A stretch of DNA of 64,000 nt from an uncultured Lachnospiraceae bacterium (GCA_910578085.1 CAJTPM010000019.1:10999-74998); one strand, 5' to 3'; positions 44,084 to 53,150 are shown, numbered from the stretch's first letter. A program made the numbers and translations. The notes: generated by a model not told the origin, from the sequence alone.

Positions 44084-44554
44084 ATGGATAAAAGGATACT
44101 GGCATGGGAGCCGTGGTTTTTTATGGCGTTTGGTTTATTTCACTTGCATAGATTATGGGGATTGATAGATAGAAGTGCTTATACAGGGTTTTGGATTGGT
44201 GTGTTGGAGAACAGAGGCCTGTTTTATTTCGTGCTGATGGGAACACTGGCGGCACTATGTATTTTGGGGATCCTTACATTTATAAAGAATCTGCGCAATA
44301 ATTATTGGTGGAGATGGATCTATTTATTTGGCGGTATTTATGTGCTGTTTGATTTATTTGCTGTCGCGGCTGAATTGGAATTCTGGAATAAGCTTTTATT
44401 ATGGATGTTTGATGTGAAATCAGGATATTGGGATATTTTATGGTTGTCCTTTATTCTGCTTGGTGGTTTTGTGTCTGTATTAGGCATCAAACTGTTACTG
44501 CAAAGAAAAAGGATTTGTGAAAGGGAAAAGGAAGTCAGGCAATGGCAGAATTGA
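44084..44554 (+). CDS. Small membrane protein, unknown
   Basis: The 156-residue protein has four membrane helices with aromatic-rich loops (WEPWFFMAFGLFHLHRLWGL at the start) and a charged C-terminus. It overlaps the TfoX-like gene by 13 bases, which suggests translational coupling. The function is not recognised. Confidence 0.6.
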   Translation: MDKRILAWEPWFFMAFGLFHLHRLWGLIDRSAYTGFWIGVLENRGLFYFVLMGTLAALCILGILTFIKNLRNNYWWRWIYLFGGIYVLFDLFAVAAELEFWNKLLLWMFDVKSGYWDILWLSFILLGGFVSVLGIKLLLQRKRICEREKEVRQWQN

Positions 44555-44799
44555 AATCCATGGCAAATATTGGTGATGAGATGGCGAAAAAGCTGGCATC
44601 AGTGGGGATCGATTCACCGGAAAAACTAGCCAGGCTGGGTGCAAAACAGGCGTTTTTCAGATTGAAAGAGGCGTATCCTCAGGTTTGTCTGGTACATTTA
44701 TATGCGCTGGAAGGGGCGATTCAAGATGTCGAATTTAATCATCTTTCCGAAGAGAAAAAGAAGGAACTGAAGGAGTTCAGTGATTTTTTGAAGAAATGA
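44542..44799 (+). CDS. TfoX C-terminal domain-like protein
   Basis: The 85-residue protein (LKSMANIGDEMAKKLASVGI, then SPEKLARLGAKQAFFRLKEA) matches the C-terminal helix-hairpin-helix-like domain of TfoX/Sxy competence regulators, without the N-terminal domain. It may bind DNA or protein. In Gammaproteobacteria TfoX turns on competence genes; that role should not be assumed here. Confidence 0.8.
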   Translation: MAELKSMANIGDEMAKKLASVGIDSPEKLARLGAKQAFFRLKEAYPQVCLVHLYALEGAIQDVEFNHLSEEKKKELKEFSDFLKK

Positions 44800-44832
44800 T
44801 AAACAAATAGAAGAGTAAACAGGAGAATCATT

Positions 44833-45105
44833 ATGAAAAAAACAATCATCACAGTAGTAGGAAAAGACACAGTGGGCATCATTGCGAAAGTATGCACTTA
44901 TCTGGCGGACAACGGCATCAATATTCTGGATATTTCCCAGACGATCGTGCAGGGGTACTTTAATATGATGATGATCGTGGATACCGCGGGCGCATCCAAA
45001 AAATCGGCGGAGATATCGGAGGAACTGAAAGAACTGGGTGAGGAGATCGGTGTGGTCATCAAGTGTCAGAAGGAAGAGATCTTTGATATGATGCACCGGA
45101 TCTGA
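44833..45105 (+). CDS. ACT domain protein (UPF0237 family)
   Basis: The 90-residue protein is a single ACT domain: TVVGKDTVGIIAKVCTYLAD, NILDISQTIVQGYFNM. Such GcvR-like or UPF0237 proteins bind small ligands such as amino acids. The pair ACT plus PFL (UPF0210) is often kept in Firmicutes, as here, which suggests the ACT domain regulates the PFL protein. A strong hairpin lies between the two. Confidence 0.92.
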   Translation: MKKTIITVVGKDTVGIIAKVCTYLADNGINILDISQTIVQGYFNMMMIVDTAGASKKSAEISEELKELGEEIGVVIKCQKEEIFDMMHRI

Positions 45106-45142
45106 TACTCACGAAGGCAATGAGCAGTGCGCAGATGAAAGA

Positions 45143-45175
45143 TGAAAAAATGGCAGCTTGCTGACAATTTTTTCA
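45143..45175 (+). terminator. Terminator-like hairpin inside the ACT-PFL pair
   Basis: TGAAAAAAT (45143-45151) pairs with ATTTTTTCA (45167-45175), and CAGC/GCTG (45154-45157/45160-45163) forms the top of the stem. The T-run makes it look like an intrinsic terminator working in either direction. It lies 38 bases after the ACT stop and 64 bases before the PFL start. Confidence 0.6.
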
Positions 45176-45238
45176 GATTACGACTGCATAGGGCGAAGCC
45201 CGTGAGCAAGTTTACACTGCGGAGTAAAAGGAGGTAAC

Positions 45239-46603
45239 ATGATCAATTTTTTTGAAGTGGCAGAGACCAATGAAATGATAGATAAGGAGAATCTGGATGT
45301 CCGCACGATCACGCTGGGCATCAGTCTTTTGGACTGTATTGATGCGGATCTGGAGAAATGCAGGGAAAAAATCTATCGGAAGATCAAAGAAAAGGCGGGG
45401 AAGCTGGTGGAGACCGGCGAGGAGATCTCAAAAGAGTTTGGAATTCCCATTGTCAATAAGCGGATATCCCTTACTCCCATCGCACTGGTGGGCGGCGCCT
45501 GCTGCAAAACGCCTGAGGATTTTGTTTCCATAGCGAAGGTGCTTGACCGGGCGGCAAAAGAGGTGGGAGTCAATTTTATCGGCGGGTACTCCGCTCTTGT
45601 GGCAAAAGGGATGACGAAAGCGGACAGGCTGCTGATGGAATCCATTCCCGAGGCGCTTGCCTGCACGGAGCGGGTGTGCAGCAGCGTCAATCTGGGTTCC
45701 ACCCGTACCGGTATCAATATGGATGCGGTACGCATGATGGGAGATATCATCAGAAAGGCCGCAGAACTGACAAAGGAACAGGATTCCATGGGCTGTACGA
45801 AGTTGGTGGTATTTTGCAACGCACCGGACGATAATCCGTTTATGGCCGGGGCTTTTCATGGCGTAACGGAGGCCGATGAGATTATCAATGTCGGCGTCAG
45901 CGGCCCGGGCGTTGTGAAGACGGCTCTGGAGAAAGTGCGGGGAGAAAGTTTTGAAGTGCTTTGTGAGACGATCAAGAAGACAGCCTTCAAAGTGACGAGA
46001 GTGGGACAGCTTGTGGCAAAGGAGGCATCCAGACGACTGCAGGTGCCCTTTGGCATTGTGGATCTGTCCCTTGCGCCGACACCGGCAATCGGGGACTCCG
46101 TGGCGGATATTCTCTGTGAGATCGGTCTGGAACGGGCGGGAGCGCCTGGGACGACGGCGGCCCTCGCGCTGCTCAACGATCAGGTAAAAAAGGGCGGTGT
46201 GATGGCATCTTCCTACGTGGGAGGACTTTCCGGCGCATTTATCCCGGTGAGCGAGGATCAGGGGATGATCGACGCGGTGCAGGCCGGGGCGCTGACGCTT
46301 GAGAAACTGGAAGCGATGACCTGTGTCTGCTCCGTGGGGCTTGATATGATTGCCGTGCCCGGGGATACGAAGGCGACGACGATTGCAGGCATTATCGCGG
46401 ATGAGATGGCCATCGGTATGGTGAACCAGAAGACCACGGCGGTCCGGATCATTCCCGTGATCGGGAAGGGTGTGGGTGAGAATGTGGAGTTCGGCGGACT
46501 GCTCGGCCATGCGCCGATCATGCCGGTGAATGGTTTCGGATGCGAGCGTTTTGTGGACAGAGGCGGCAGGATCCCCGCCCCGATCCACAGTTTCAAAAAC
46601 TGA
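45239..46603 (+). CDS. PFL family protein (DUF711/UPF0210)
   Basis: The 454-residue protein belongs to the DUF711 family, whose fold is related to pyruvate formate-lyase. It has MINFFEVAETNEMIDKENLD at the start, then GVNFIGGYSALVAKGMT and GVSGPGVVKTALEKVRGE. Its activity is not known. AAAGGAGGTAAC lies immediately before the ATG. The conserved ACT neighbour suggests control by a small ligand. Confidence 0.9.
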   Translation: MINFFEVAETNEMIDKENLDVRTITLGISLLDCIDADLEKCREKIYRKIKEKAGKLVETGEEISKEFGIPIVNKRISLTPIALVGGACCKTPEDFVSIAKVLDRAAKEVGVNFIGGYSALVAKGMTKADRLLMESIPEALACTERVCSSVNLGSTRTGINMDAVRMMGDIIRKAAELTKEQDSMGCTKLVVFCNAPDDNPFMAGAFHGVTEADEIINVGVSGPGVVKTALEKVRGESFEVLCETIKKTAFKVTRVGQLVAKEASRRLQVPFGIVDLSLAPTPAIGDSVADILCEIGLERAGAPGTTAALALLNDQVKKGGVMASSYVGGLSGAFIPVSEDQGMIDAVQAGALTLEKLEAMTCVCSVGLDMIAVPGDTKATTIAGIIADEMAIGMVNQKTTAVRIIPVIGKGVGENVEFGGLLGHAPIMPVNGFGCERFVDRGGRIPAPIHSFKN

Positions 46604-46926
46604 GGCACTGTTTTGCAAGTGCCGATACAGGAGCACAGCGCCTGCAATGCAGGCGCGAGCGAAGCGGATCCGGAGGTGGCCTGTCGGAAAGCATTATCAC
46701 AGATTGATGAAAAAAGGTATGAGGAGAGGCTTTTAGAGGAGGGCGCCATGCATATTTTAAAATACGGGATCGCTTTCTGCAAAAAGAGATGCCTGGTGGA
46801 GTTTGGCGGCGCTCGGTAATAATAAATCGAAAGGGTAGTTGAAAATCTCTCTTTTTTGTGCAGAGATTGAGAGGAAAAAGGCGGAAGGACAGACTATAAT
46901 AAAGACTGACGGGAGGATTTTACAGG
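46604..46926. other. Intergenic region with a gene remnant
   Basis: This 323-base stretch holds a short hairpin (GGCACT/AGTGCC, about 46606-46627) and a remnant of an ATPase/nuclease gene (46613-46819). Past the remnant there is about 100 bases of AT-rich sequence leading to the AraC gene. Confidence 0.6.
46613..46819 (+). pseudogene. Remnant of a PD-(D/E)XK AAA-ATPase (DUF1703-like) gene
   Basis: A 68-codon frame carries ACRKALSQIDEKRYEERLLE followed by EGAMHILKYGIAFCKKRCLV, the characteristic end of the AAA-ATPase-like nuclease superfamily common in gut clostridia. The ATPase and most of the nuclease are missing, and the upstream part of the frame has no homology that I recognise. It is a leftover of a decayed gene. 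Confidence 0.6.
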
Positions 46927-47775
46927 ATGGAATGGATCGAGAGACTAAACGAAGCGATGGGATATATGGAAGAACATCTGGCGGACGAGATCGATATGGA
47001 AAAACTGGGAAAGATCGCCTGCTGTTCTTCCTACCATTTCCAGAGGATGTTCACCTATATGGCGGGTGTGCCGCTGTCCGAGTATATCCGCAGGAGAAAA
47101 ATGTCCCTTGCCGCGGTAGATCTGCAGGGAAAAGACAGGAAAATTATCGATGTGGCCGCCAAATATGGCTACAGCTCCCCGACTGCCTTCAATAGAGCTT
47201 TTCAGTCGGTTCATGGGATCGCTCCCTCTGCTGTAAAAAATGAGGGCGTATCCGTAAAATCCTTCCCGCCGATTCAATTCAAGATTACGGTCAAAGGAGT
47301 GGAAGAGATGAATTATCGAATTGAAACAAAGGATGCGTTTCGCATCACAGGTGTGTCTGTGCCTCTGAACAAAGATATCGAGAAGAATTTTGCAGTCATT
47401 CCGTCTAAGTGGCAGGAGATAGCCATGGACGGTACACTGCAGAAACTGATCGGCATGATGGATACAGAGCCGATGGGAGTGCTGGGCGTCAGCACCTGCA
47501 ACGATACGGAGCCTTGGAGATATTATATTGCGGTATCGACCAAAAAAACGGGAGAAGATCTGGAGGAATATATGGTACCTGCCGCCACCTGGGCGATCTT
47601 TCCCGGGGAGGGAACAAACCAGTCCATTCAGGAACTGGAGCGGCGTATCGTGACGGAATGGCTGCCGACTTCCGGGTATGAGTACGGCAATGCGCCGGAT
47701 GTGGAAGTATATTTAAATCCTGATCCGCAGAATGCGAAATATGAAGTCTGGATTCCGGTAGTGAAAAAGCAGTAA
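46927..47775 (+). CDS. AraC family regulator with GyrI-like ligand domain
   Basis: The 282-residue regulator has an N-terminal AraC helix-turn-helix pair (MEWIERLNEAMGYMEEHLAD, then IACCSSYHFQRMFTYMAGVP and VAAKYGYSSPTAFNRAFQ) and a C-terminal GyrI-like effector domain from about residue 125 (FKITVKGVEEMNYRIETKDA onward). This order is typical of regulators of multidrug or toxic-compound responses. AGGATTTTACAGG precedes the ATG. A terminator follows. Confidence 0.93.
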   Translation: MEWIERLNEAMGYMEEHLADEIDMEKLGKIACCSSYHFQRMFTYMAGVPLSEYIRRRKMSLAAVDLQGKDRKIIDVAAKYGYSSPTAFNRAFQSVHGIAPSAVKNEGVSVKSFPPIQFKITVKGVEEMNYRIETKDAFRITGVSVPLNKDIEKNFAVIPSKWQEIAMDGTLQKLIGMMDTEPMGVLGVSTCNDTEPWRYYIAVSTKKTGEDLEEYMVPAATWAIFPGEGTNQSIQELERRIVTEWLPTSGYEYGNAPDVEVYLNPDPQNAKYEVWIPVVKKQ

Positions 47776-47792
47776 TAAGTAAAAAGCAAAAG

Positions 47793-47837
47793 AATTCTTC
47801 CTGTTTTCGTTTTTGAGATTGACAGGAAGAATTTTTT
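47793..47837 (+). terminator. Intrinsic terminator after the AraC gene
   Basis: AATTCTTCCTGT (47793-47804) pairs perfectly with ACAGGAAGAATT (47822-47833), a 12-bp stem, and is followed by a T-run. Confidence 0.85.
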
Positions 47838-47999
47838 ATGATATTTTTAAATAGTAAGTAGTAAGTAATAAGTGATAACAAAAGAAAAAAGTAACAAAGA
47901 GAATACATAAGAAGTGCGGGATATAAAGTAAAATCTACAAAATTGGGGATAAAATAAACAGTATTTATCAAACAGAAAAAACAATAAGGAGGAAAGAAA

Positions 48000-49043
48000 A
48001 TGAAAAAGGAGTATGCACTATCTGAACAGTTTGCAATAATCAGTCTGGATGGTCTTTCCTGCAGCCATTATTCCATGGCGAAAGGGGCAGCATTGCGGGG
48101 CATCGCGGCGGCACAGCTTCTGGAAGAGATTCTTTTTGGCGAGAAGGAAGGACAGGGGGCAGCGGAATTATCTGGAGCGGGAGAATTTCAAAGAAAGCTG
48201 GAAGCGGGAATTGACTCAGTAAAGAAAATGGACAGGAAAAAATTAAAGGCGCTGGAAAAAGAAACGTCAAATTTTCTCCTTGCCGATGGCGGACTGGAGA
48301 TCGTGCCGGATCTGCTGGGCTGTGATATGAATTATTATACAGCGTCTATTACAATAAAATCCTATCGAAGTGACAGGGACTGCTATTTATCTGTTACGGA
48401 GAGTGTGCGCGGTGAGATTCTGGAAGATGGTCCGGTGACGTTAGAATGCGTCGGCCTTTTGTGGCTGATGAGAGAGAGCGGATGCCTGCACGACATTTTT
48501 TCTGTGAAAGAACAGGAAAGGATTCAAGAGAGAATAGTGTCTCTCTGTGCACAGAGCAGCCGAAGCATGGAAACTGAAAAACCGGAGGATGCTTCGGCAG
48601 GCGACAGAGAAAAGGAAGCGGAAACCGGTGGGCAGCCTGAAGGACAAAACGGTGCCTGGAAATTGACAGATGCGGACTTTGTGAGTATGATATGGGGACA
48701 GGAATTTCACAAAACAGCGGAACAGACCGTAAAATCTTTTCTGAAGGGAAAGCGGAAACTGTTTCAGAATCCGTATCTGGAAGGAATCAATCTGCTGTTT
48801 CCTTTTTTGGACAGAAGACAGGCAATTTTTGTGGACTTTGTCGTATTTGGAACGACTGTAAAGGACAGAAGACAGATGATGAGAGCATTTTTAACTGAGA
48901 AAGGTCACTATGTGGAAGAGGTAAAGAGCGGTACGGAGACGCTTCTGCTGATCGATAACGCGTATTATCGTGTATGGCCCAAGACCGTCAGCTGTGGCAG
49001 GATACCAATACAGGGTGCAAGTTTACAGCCCGTCTATCGATAG
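48000..49043 (+). CDS. Hypothetical protein, possibly GPP34-like
   Basis: The 347-residue soluble protein is not clearly recognised. Its start (EYALSEQFAIISLDGLSCSH) and the repeated helix-rich layout faintly recall GPP34/GOLPH3-like domains. A low-complexity Glu/Gly linker lies at about 185-220, followed by a second mixed domain. GAGGAAAGAAA precedes the ATG. A short MerR-like gene starts 15 bases after it, so the two may form a pair. Confidence 0.55.
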   Translation: MKKEYALSEQFAIISLDGLSCSHYSMAKGAALRGIAAAQLLEEILFGEKEGQGAAELSGAGEFQRKLEAGIDSVKKMDRKKLKALEKETSNFLLADGGLEIVPDLLGCDMNYYTASITIKSYRSDRDCYLSVTESVRGEILEDGPVTLECVGLLWLMRESGCLHDIFSVKEQERIQERIVSLCAQSSRSMETEKPEDASAGDREKEAETGGQPEGQNGAWKLTDADFVSMIWGQEFHKTAEQTVKSFLKGKRKLFQNPYLEGINLLFPFLDRRQAIFVDFVVFGTTVKDRRQMMRAFLTEKGHYVEEVKSGTETLLLIDNAYYRVWPKTVSCGRIPIQGASLQPVYR

Positions 49044-49057
49044 AAAGAGAAAAAGCT

Positions 49058-49312
49058 ATGTCAAGACAGAGAACAATGGAAAAGATTCTTACTTCCGAGT
49101 ATGTGACCATCGGCGAACTGGCCAGACTGACGGGCTGCAGGTACAGTACGTTAAAGTTTTATACGGAGGAAGGTATGCTGCCCTTTGAGCAGCCGGAACA
49201 GAATCTGACGAGAAGATACAGGCGGGAGGAGAGCGTGGCGCGGGTGGAATGGATACGCGCCATGCGGGAGAGCGGAAAGACCGTGCCGGAAATTAAGGAG
49301 ATTTTACGGTGA
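49058..49312 (+). CDS. Short MerR-type regulator (DNA-binding domain only)
   Basis: This 84-residue protein is a MerR winged helix: YVTIGELARLTGCRYSTLKF, then YTEEGMLPFEQPEQNLTRRY and RVEWIRAMRESGKTVPEIKE. The usual C-terminal coiled coil and effector domain are missing. The chosen ATG at 49058 has only a weak ribosome site; a later start is possible. Short MerR forms exist as excisionase-like or partner-dependent regulators. Confidence 0.75.
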   Translation: MSRQRTMEKILTSEYVTIGELARLTGCRYSTLKFYTEEGMLPFEQPEQNLTRRYRREESVARVEWIRAMRESGKTVPEIKEILR

Positions 49313-49328
49313 AGGCACTGTCTGACAG

Positions 49329-50741
49329 TTAAAAAATAATAATATTCTGTACATATTCGCTTTCGGATCTGGCGCCGGGCATTGCGGCCCGGTACAGTTC
49401 GGAAGCTTTTATTGTGCGCTCAAGCTGGGAGAGGGCGAGAGGGGAAAGCACTCTCGAAGCATCCGCCGTTTTGGTGACAAGGGGGATGTCGGCGTTTCTG
49501 TCAATCTCGGACAGCAGGGGTTTTGCCTCTTGGCGGAAGCCCAGAATACGGGCGTAGAGAGCAAGTCCCTGCTGTCTTTCCGCTTCCACAGCTTCTTTTT
49601 TCAGGTTGAGCAGAATATGAAGGAGCATGCGGCCTGTTCCGGCGGAAGTCAGGTTCCTGGCTTTCAGAGCGGAACATAGTTCTGTCATGGAAGAACATGT
49701 TCCGAAAAGCTTTAACAGTCTGGCAGCAAACGATTCCGTGATGTCCTGGTAGCCGGAAAGAATTTCGACATCACTGTACTGCAATATATGATAGAGCGGA
49801 AGAAAGAACTGATCGAAGGTGACATAGCGGTTTTCCTGCAGTGCCCTCACATAGAGGGAACGGCAGGGGGCGGGAACGTAGTCCTGCATCAGGGATGTGA
49901 TACCCGCTTCCCCTGGATCTGCCTCACCAGAGAAAGATGCGTTCTGTGCGGACAGGAAAGCTTTCCGCAGACCGGAGGCGGAAGCATACCGGAAGTTGGC
50001 GGAATTATCTGCCGCGCATCCTCGATCTGAGCCGGTAAGACTGTCATGGTACCCTGCACCGAGACGCTTCACAGTGACCGGCTTTATGGAAGAGCGCATT
50101 TTATGCAGGGCTTTGCAGTATTCCACCCCGAGGATATTGTTAGGGCTCTCAAGAAGAGAGAGGATGCCGGAGAGATTCTCCGGTGAAAAAATGGAGTTTT
50201 CTGATGCCGGTTCCTTAAGGGAAGATGGATACCATGCCGTGCCGTCCTGTACGCCGCAATGATCCTCTTTTGATCGTTGCGGCAGCGACAGATAAGTCGA
50301 CAGCGCTTCATATCTTGCCTTTGGAAAATTCATGCCGACTTTCAGATTACTCTGTAAAAGACGACGGTAATCTTCCGGTTCCTCAGAGAGGAGCTTTCCG
50401 GCAAGCTGAAAGCCGCGGATATCACCGCTCTCACTGCCGAAACCGAGATGCGTCACGCATCCCAGATGATCCAGTAAAGAGACGGCGCCTTCCGCAAAAT
50501 ATTCCGCACTGCCTGTGGAGACGGAGAGTGGCAGTTCTAACACCAGATCGGCGCCGGATAAAAGGGCGGCTTGTGTCCGCAGAGTTTTCGAAAAAAAGGC
50601 CGGTTCGCCGCGCTGTACATAATCTCCGCTCATCACAACAATACAAAAGTCTGCCCCGGTTTCCCGGCGCAGCTTTTCGATCAGATATTCATGTCCTGTA
50701 TGCAGAGGATTAAACTCCGCAATGATCCCTAAAACGTTCAT
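49329..50741 (-). CDS. tmcAL: tRNA(Met) cytidine acetate ligase TmcAL
   Basis: The 470-residue enzyme activates acetate with ATP and acetylates C34 of elongator tRNA(Met). The N-terminal nucleotidyltransferase motif GIIAEFNPLHTGHEYLIEKL is at residues 5-24, and the second motif VVMSGDYVQRGEPAFF near 37. It is convergent with the MerR gene, leaving a 16-base gap. Confidence 0.95.
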   Translation of the reverse strand: MNVLGIIAEFNPLHTGHEYLIEKLRRETGADFCIVVMSGDYVQRGEPAFFSKTLRTQAALLSGADLVLELPLSVSTGSAEYFAEGAVSLLDHLGCVTHLGFGSESGDIRGFQLAGKLLSEEPEDYRRLLQSNLKVGMNFPKARYEALSTYLSLPQRSKEDHCGVQDGTAWYPSSLKEPASENSIFSPENLSGILSLLESPNNILGVEYCKALHKMRSSIKPVTVKRLGAGYHDSLTGSDRGCAADNSANFRYASASGLRKAFLSAQNASFSGEADPGEAGITSLMQDYVPAPCRSLYVRALQENRYVTFDQFFLPLYHILQYSDVEILSGYQDITESFAARLLKLFGTCSSMTELCSALKARNLTSAGTGRMLLHILLNLKKEAVEAERQQGLALYARILGFRQEAKPLLSEIDRNADIPLVTKTADASRVLSPLALSQLERTIKASELYRAAMPGARSESEYVQNIIIF

Positions 50742-50887
50742 GAATCATACCGCCATCCTTTCAGAATAGTTATGAAGTAGTATAACCCGGTTTCTTTTCT
50801 GAGGCAATAAAAATATTACCGTAAAATGAATAAGGTGTGACAGTTCAGCTTTTGGGCTTTGCTGTTTTGATAAGGTGAAAATCCGGA

Positions 50888-50916
50888 TTGCATTTTTAGT
50901 CTGTGATAGGTATAAT
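50888..50916 (+). promoter_or_regulatory. Sigma-A-like promoter of the pyridoxal kinase gene
   Basis: TTGCAT (50888-50893), a 17-bp spacer, then TATAAT (50911-50916). It lies about 35 bases before the start codon and is close to consensus. Confidence 0.75.
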
Positions 50917-50949
50917 ATATGAGCAATACTGCAACACAGAGGAGACATC

Positions 50950-51783
50950 ATGGGAAAAATTCGAGACAGTCAGAAAAAATTAGCGGTCATCAACGACTTA
51001 TCCGGGTTCGGCAGGTGTTCCATCGCCGTGGAACTGCCGATCATTTCCGCCATGAAAATACAGTGCTGTTTTGTGCCGACCACCATATTTTCCAACCATA
51101 CAGGGTTTACATCCTTCTTTCTGGAGGACTTTACGGATAAAATGCGTCCCTATATGGATGAGTGGAGAAAGCTGGAACTCCATTTTCAGGGAATCTGCAC
51201 GGGATTTCTGGGCTCTCCGGAACAGATTGCCATCGTCTCGGATTTTTTGAGGGATTTTAAGGAGAAGGATACGGTGGTGATCGTGGATCCCGTGATGGGG
51301 GACTATGGGAAAATGTATCCGACTTACTCCATGGAGACCTGCCTGAAGATGCGGGAACTGATTCCGCTTGCGGATATCATTACGCCGAATCTGACGGAGG
51401 CCTGCATTCTGGCGGGTATTCCCTATGAAGAAAAATGGAGCAGGAAAAAGCTTTTGTGGCTTGCGCAGAACCTTTCCGCAATGGGACCCGAAAAGGTGGT
51501 TATCACCGGGATTATTCAGGGAGAATTTATCGCCAACTACTGTTATGAAAAGGGAAAGGAACCCTGTATGTTCCGCACCGTCAAAGCCGGGACACAGAGA
51601 AGCGGAACCGGGGATATTTTTGCATCCATCGTTGCAGCGGATGCGGTAAACGGCGTGTCCTTTGAACAGTCCGTGAAAAAAGCGGGAAGATTTATTAAAA
51701 AATGTATTGTAAAGTCCATCGAAATGGGAATACCACTTACGGACGGCGTTTGTTTTGAAGAGTTTCTGCATAACCTGAAATGA
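50950..51783 (+). CDS. Pyridoxamine/pyridoxal kinase (PdxK/PdxY family)
   Basis: The 277-residue ribokinase-fold enzyme phosphorylates vitamin B6 vitamers. It has LAVINDLSGFGRCSIAVELP near the start, the metal-binding VVIVDPVMGDYGKMY near 112, and the catalytic GTQRSGTGDIFASIVAADAV near 212. GAGGAGACATC precedes the ATG. The radical SAM gene follows 26 bases later. Confidence 0.93.
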   Translation: MGKIRDSQKKLAVINDLSGFGRCSIAVELPIISAMKIQCCFVPTTIFSNHTGFTSFFLEDFTDKMRPYMDEWRKLELHFQGICTGFLGSPEQIAIVSDFLRDFKEKDTVVIVDPVMGDYGKMYPTYSMETCLKMRELIPLADIITPNLTEACILAGIPYEEKWSRKKLLWLAQNLSAMGPEKVVITGIIQGEFIANYCYEKGKEPCMFRTVKAGTQRSGTGDIFASIVAADAVNGVSFEQSVKKAGRFIKKCIVKSIEMGIPLTDGVCFEEFLHNLK

Positions 51784-51809
51784 AATGAAAGAGACAGGAG
51801 AAAAGAAGT

Positions 51810-52418
51810 ATGGCAATGGAAATATTATATGAGGTACACGATAACTTATATGTCAATCTGACGAACAGATGCAGTTGTGCCTGCACCTTTTGCCTGCGGC
51901 AGGACAGAGATCAGATGGGAAAATCAAAGAGCCTGTGGCTTGATCATGAACCGACGGCAAAAGAAGTGATCGCAGAGTTTGGAAAGTTTCGCAGAGAAGA
52001 CTATAAAGAAGTGGTGTTCTGCGGTTTTGGCGAACCCACGGAAGCCTTTGAGGTATTGAAGGAAGTAGCAGCATATGTGAAAAAGGAGTGGAAGTGCCCG
52101 ATTCGCATCAATACCAACGGCCAGGGTTCCCTGATCAACAGCAGAGATATCGCACCGGAACTTTCGGGACTGATCGATACGGTGTCCATCAGTTTAAACC
52201 ATCCGGATCCTGAAAAGTATCAGGAACTGGTCCGCAGCAGATTCGGGGCGGAAGGCTATAAGGGAATGCTGGCCTTTGCGAAGGAGTGCACGAAATATGT
52301 TCCCCATGTGGTGATGACAACGGTGGATACTACGATCACGAAAGAGGAAGAGGAGTACTGCCGCAGGATATGCGGGGATCTGGGCGTGACTTACCGGATC
52401 AGAGCGTGGGAGGCATAG
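51810..52418 (+). CDS. TatD-associated-type radical SAM protein
   Basis: The 202-residue protein has the radical SAM CxxxCxxC cluster motif in NRCSCACTFCLRQ near residues 20-32 (first, third and fourth of the cysteines), and the SAM-binding GFGEPTEAFEVLKE near 72. It resembles the small TatD-associated radical SAM family, but no tatD gene is adjacent. It cleaves SAM to start a radical reaction; the substrate is unknown. Confidence 0.88.
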   Translation: MAMEILYEVHDNLYVNLTNRCSCACTFCLRQDRDQMGKSKSLWLDHEPTAKEVIAEFGKFRREDYKEVVFCGFGEPTEAFEVLKEVAAYVKKEWKCPIRINTNGQGSLINSRDIAPELSGLIDTVSISLNHPDPEKYQELVRSRFGAEGYKGMLAFAKECTKYVPHVVMTTVDTTITKEEEEYCRRICGDLGVTYRIRAWEA

Positions 52419-52526
52419 CACAGGCTTCGCCGTAAACGAAGCCGACGAAAAGATCTTAAAAAAGCCGGGGTTTTCGGAAGGAAGCGTATAAGGAGCAAAG
52501 ATGGGGAGATCCCCTGGAGACAGAAT

Positions 52527-52991
52527 ATGAAGGTATTACAGGAATTACTGCACAATGATATACTGCTTGCCGGAATTTTGAGCTGGTTTGTGGCACAGGT
52601 GATCAAAACGATCCTCTATGCCGTGATCAATAAGGAACTGGATATGACGAGGCTGATGGGGGACGGCGGCATGCCCAGCGCCCACTCGGCGACGGTGACG
52701 GCTGTGGCGGCGATGACGGGGCTGTTATGCGGATTCGGTTCGCCCTTATTTGCCCTGGCCTGTATTCTGGCCATCATCGTGATGCATGACGCCATGGGAG
52801 TGCGCCTGGAGACCGGAAAACAGGCGAAACTGCTCAACGAGATGGTGACGCTCCTGGAGGCGCTGGGACAGCCGAAGCTGAGTATGGAAAAGAAGCTGAA
52901 AGAGTTTGTGGGACATACGCCTTCTCAGGTAATGGCCGGCATGCTGCTGGGGATCGTGGTGGCGGTAGTTTATTTTTACGTAGTTCTGTGA
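52527..52991 (+). CDS. Divergent PAP2-related membrane protein (DUF212)
   Basis: The 154-residue membrane protein has the signature DGGMPSAHSATVTAVAAMTG near residue 48, and IVMHDAMGVRLETGKQAKLL near 85. It is a distant relative of PAP2 phosphatases; the activity is unproven. Four membrane helices are predicted. Confidence 0.92.
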   Translation: MKVLQELLHNDILLAGILSWFVAQVIKTILYAVINKELDMTRLMGDGGMPSAHSATVTAVAAMTGLLCGFGSPLFALACILAIIVMHDAMGVRLETGKQAKLLNEMVTLLEALGQPKLSMEKKLKEFVGHTPSQVMAGMLLGIVVAVVYFYVVL

Positions 52992-53043
52992 CATAATTTG
53001 CAAAATCATTTACAGAGCGACACTTTCAGTTGTACAGTCGCCC

Positions 53044-53132
53044 GAATCCGGCACTTTGCTGAAGGCAAACTTTACATGGGCCGGATTCCGTAACAGGGGA
53101 GCCGACAGGCTGAACTGTTATACAGCATAACA
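53044..53132. promoter_or_regulatory. Two hairpins upstream of the DUF1905-peptidase gene
   Basis: GAATCCGGC (53044-53052) pairs perfectly with GCCGGATTC (53080-53088), with a nested TTTGC/GCAAA stem (53055-53059/53065-53069). TGTTAT/ATAACA (53116-53121/53127-53132) forms a second hairpin just before the promoter. The first may help end the PAP2-related transcript, although the T-run is weak. Confidence 0.5.
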
Positions 53133-53150
53133 TTAGACGGATGCGGCCTG

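Noticed and set aside
45428..46636. A 402-codon open frame on the minus strand across the PFL gene
   Set aside because: It is antisense to a clear conserved gene, has low-complexity composition and no recognisable domain. It is a mirror of the PFL coding frame.
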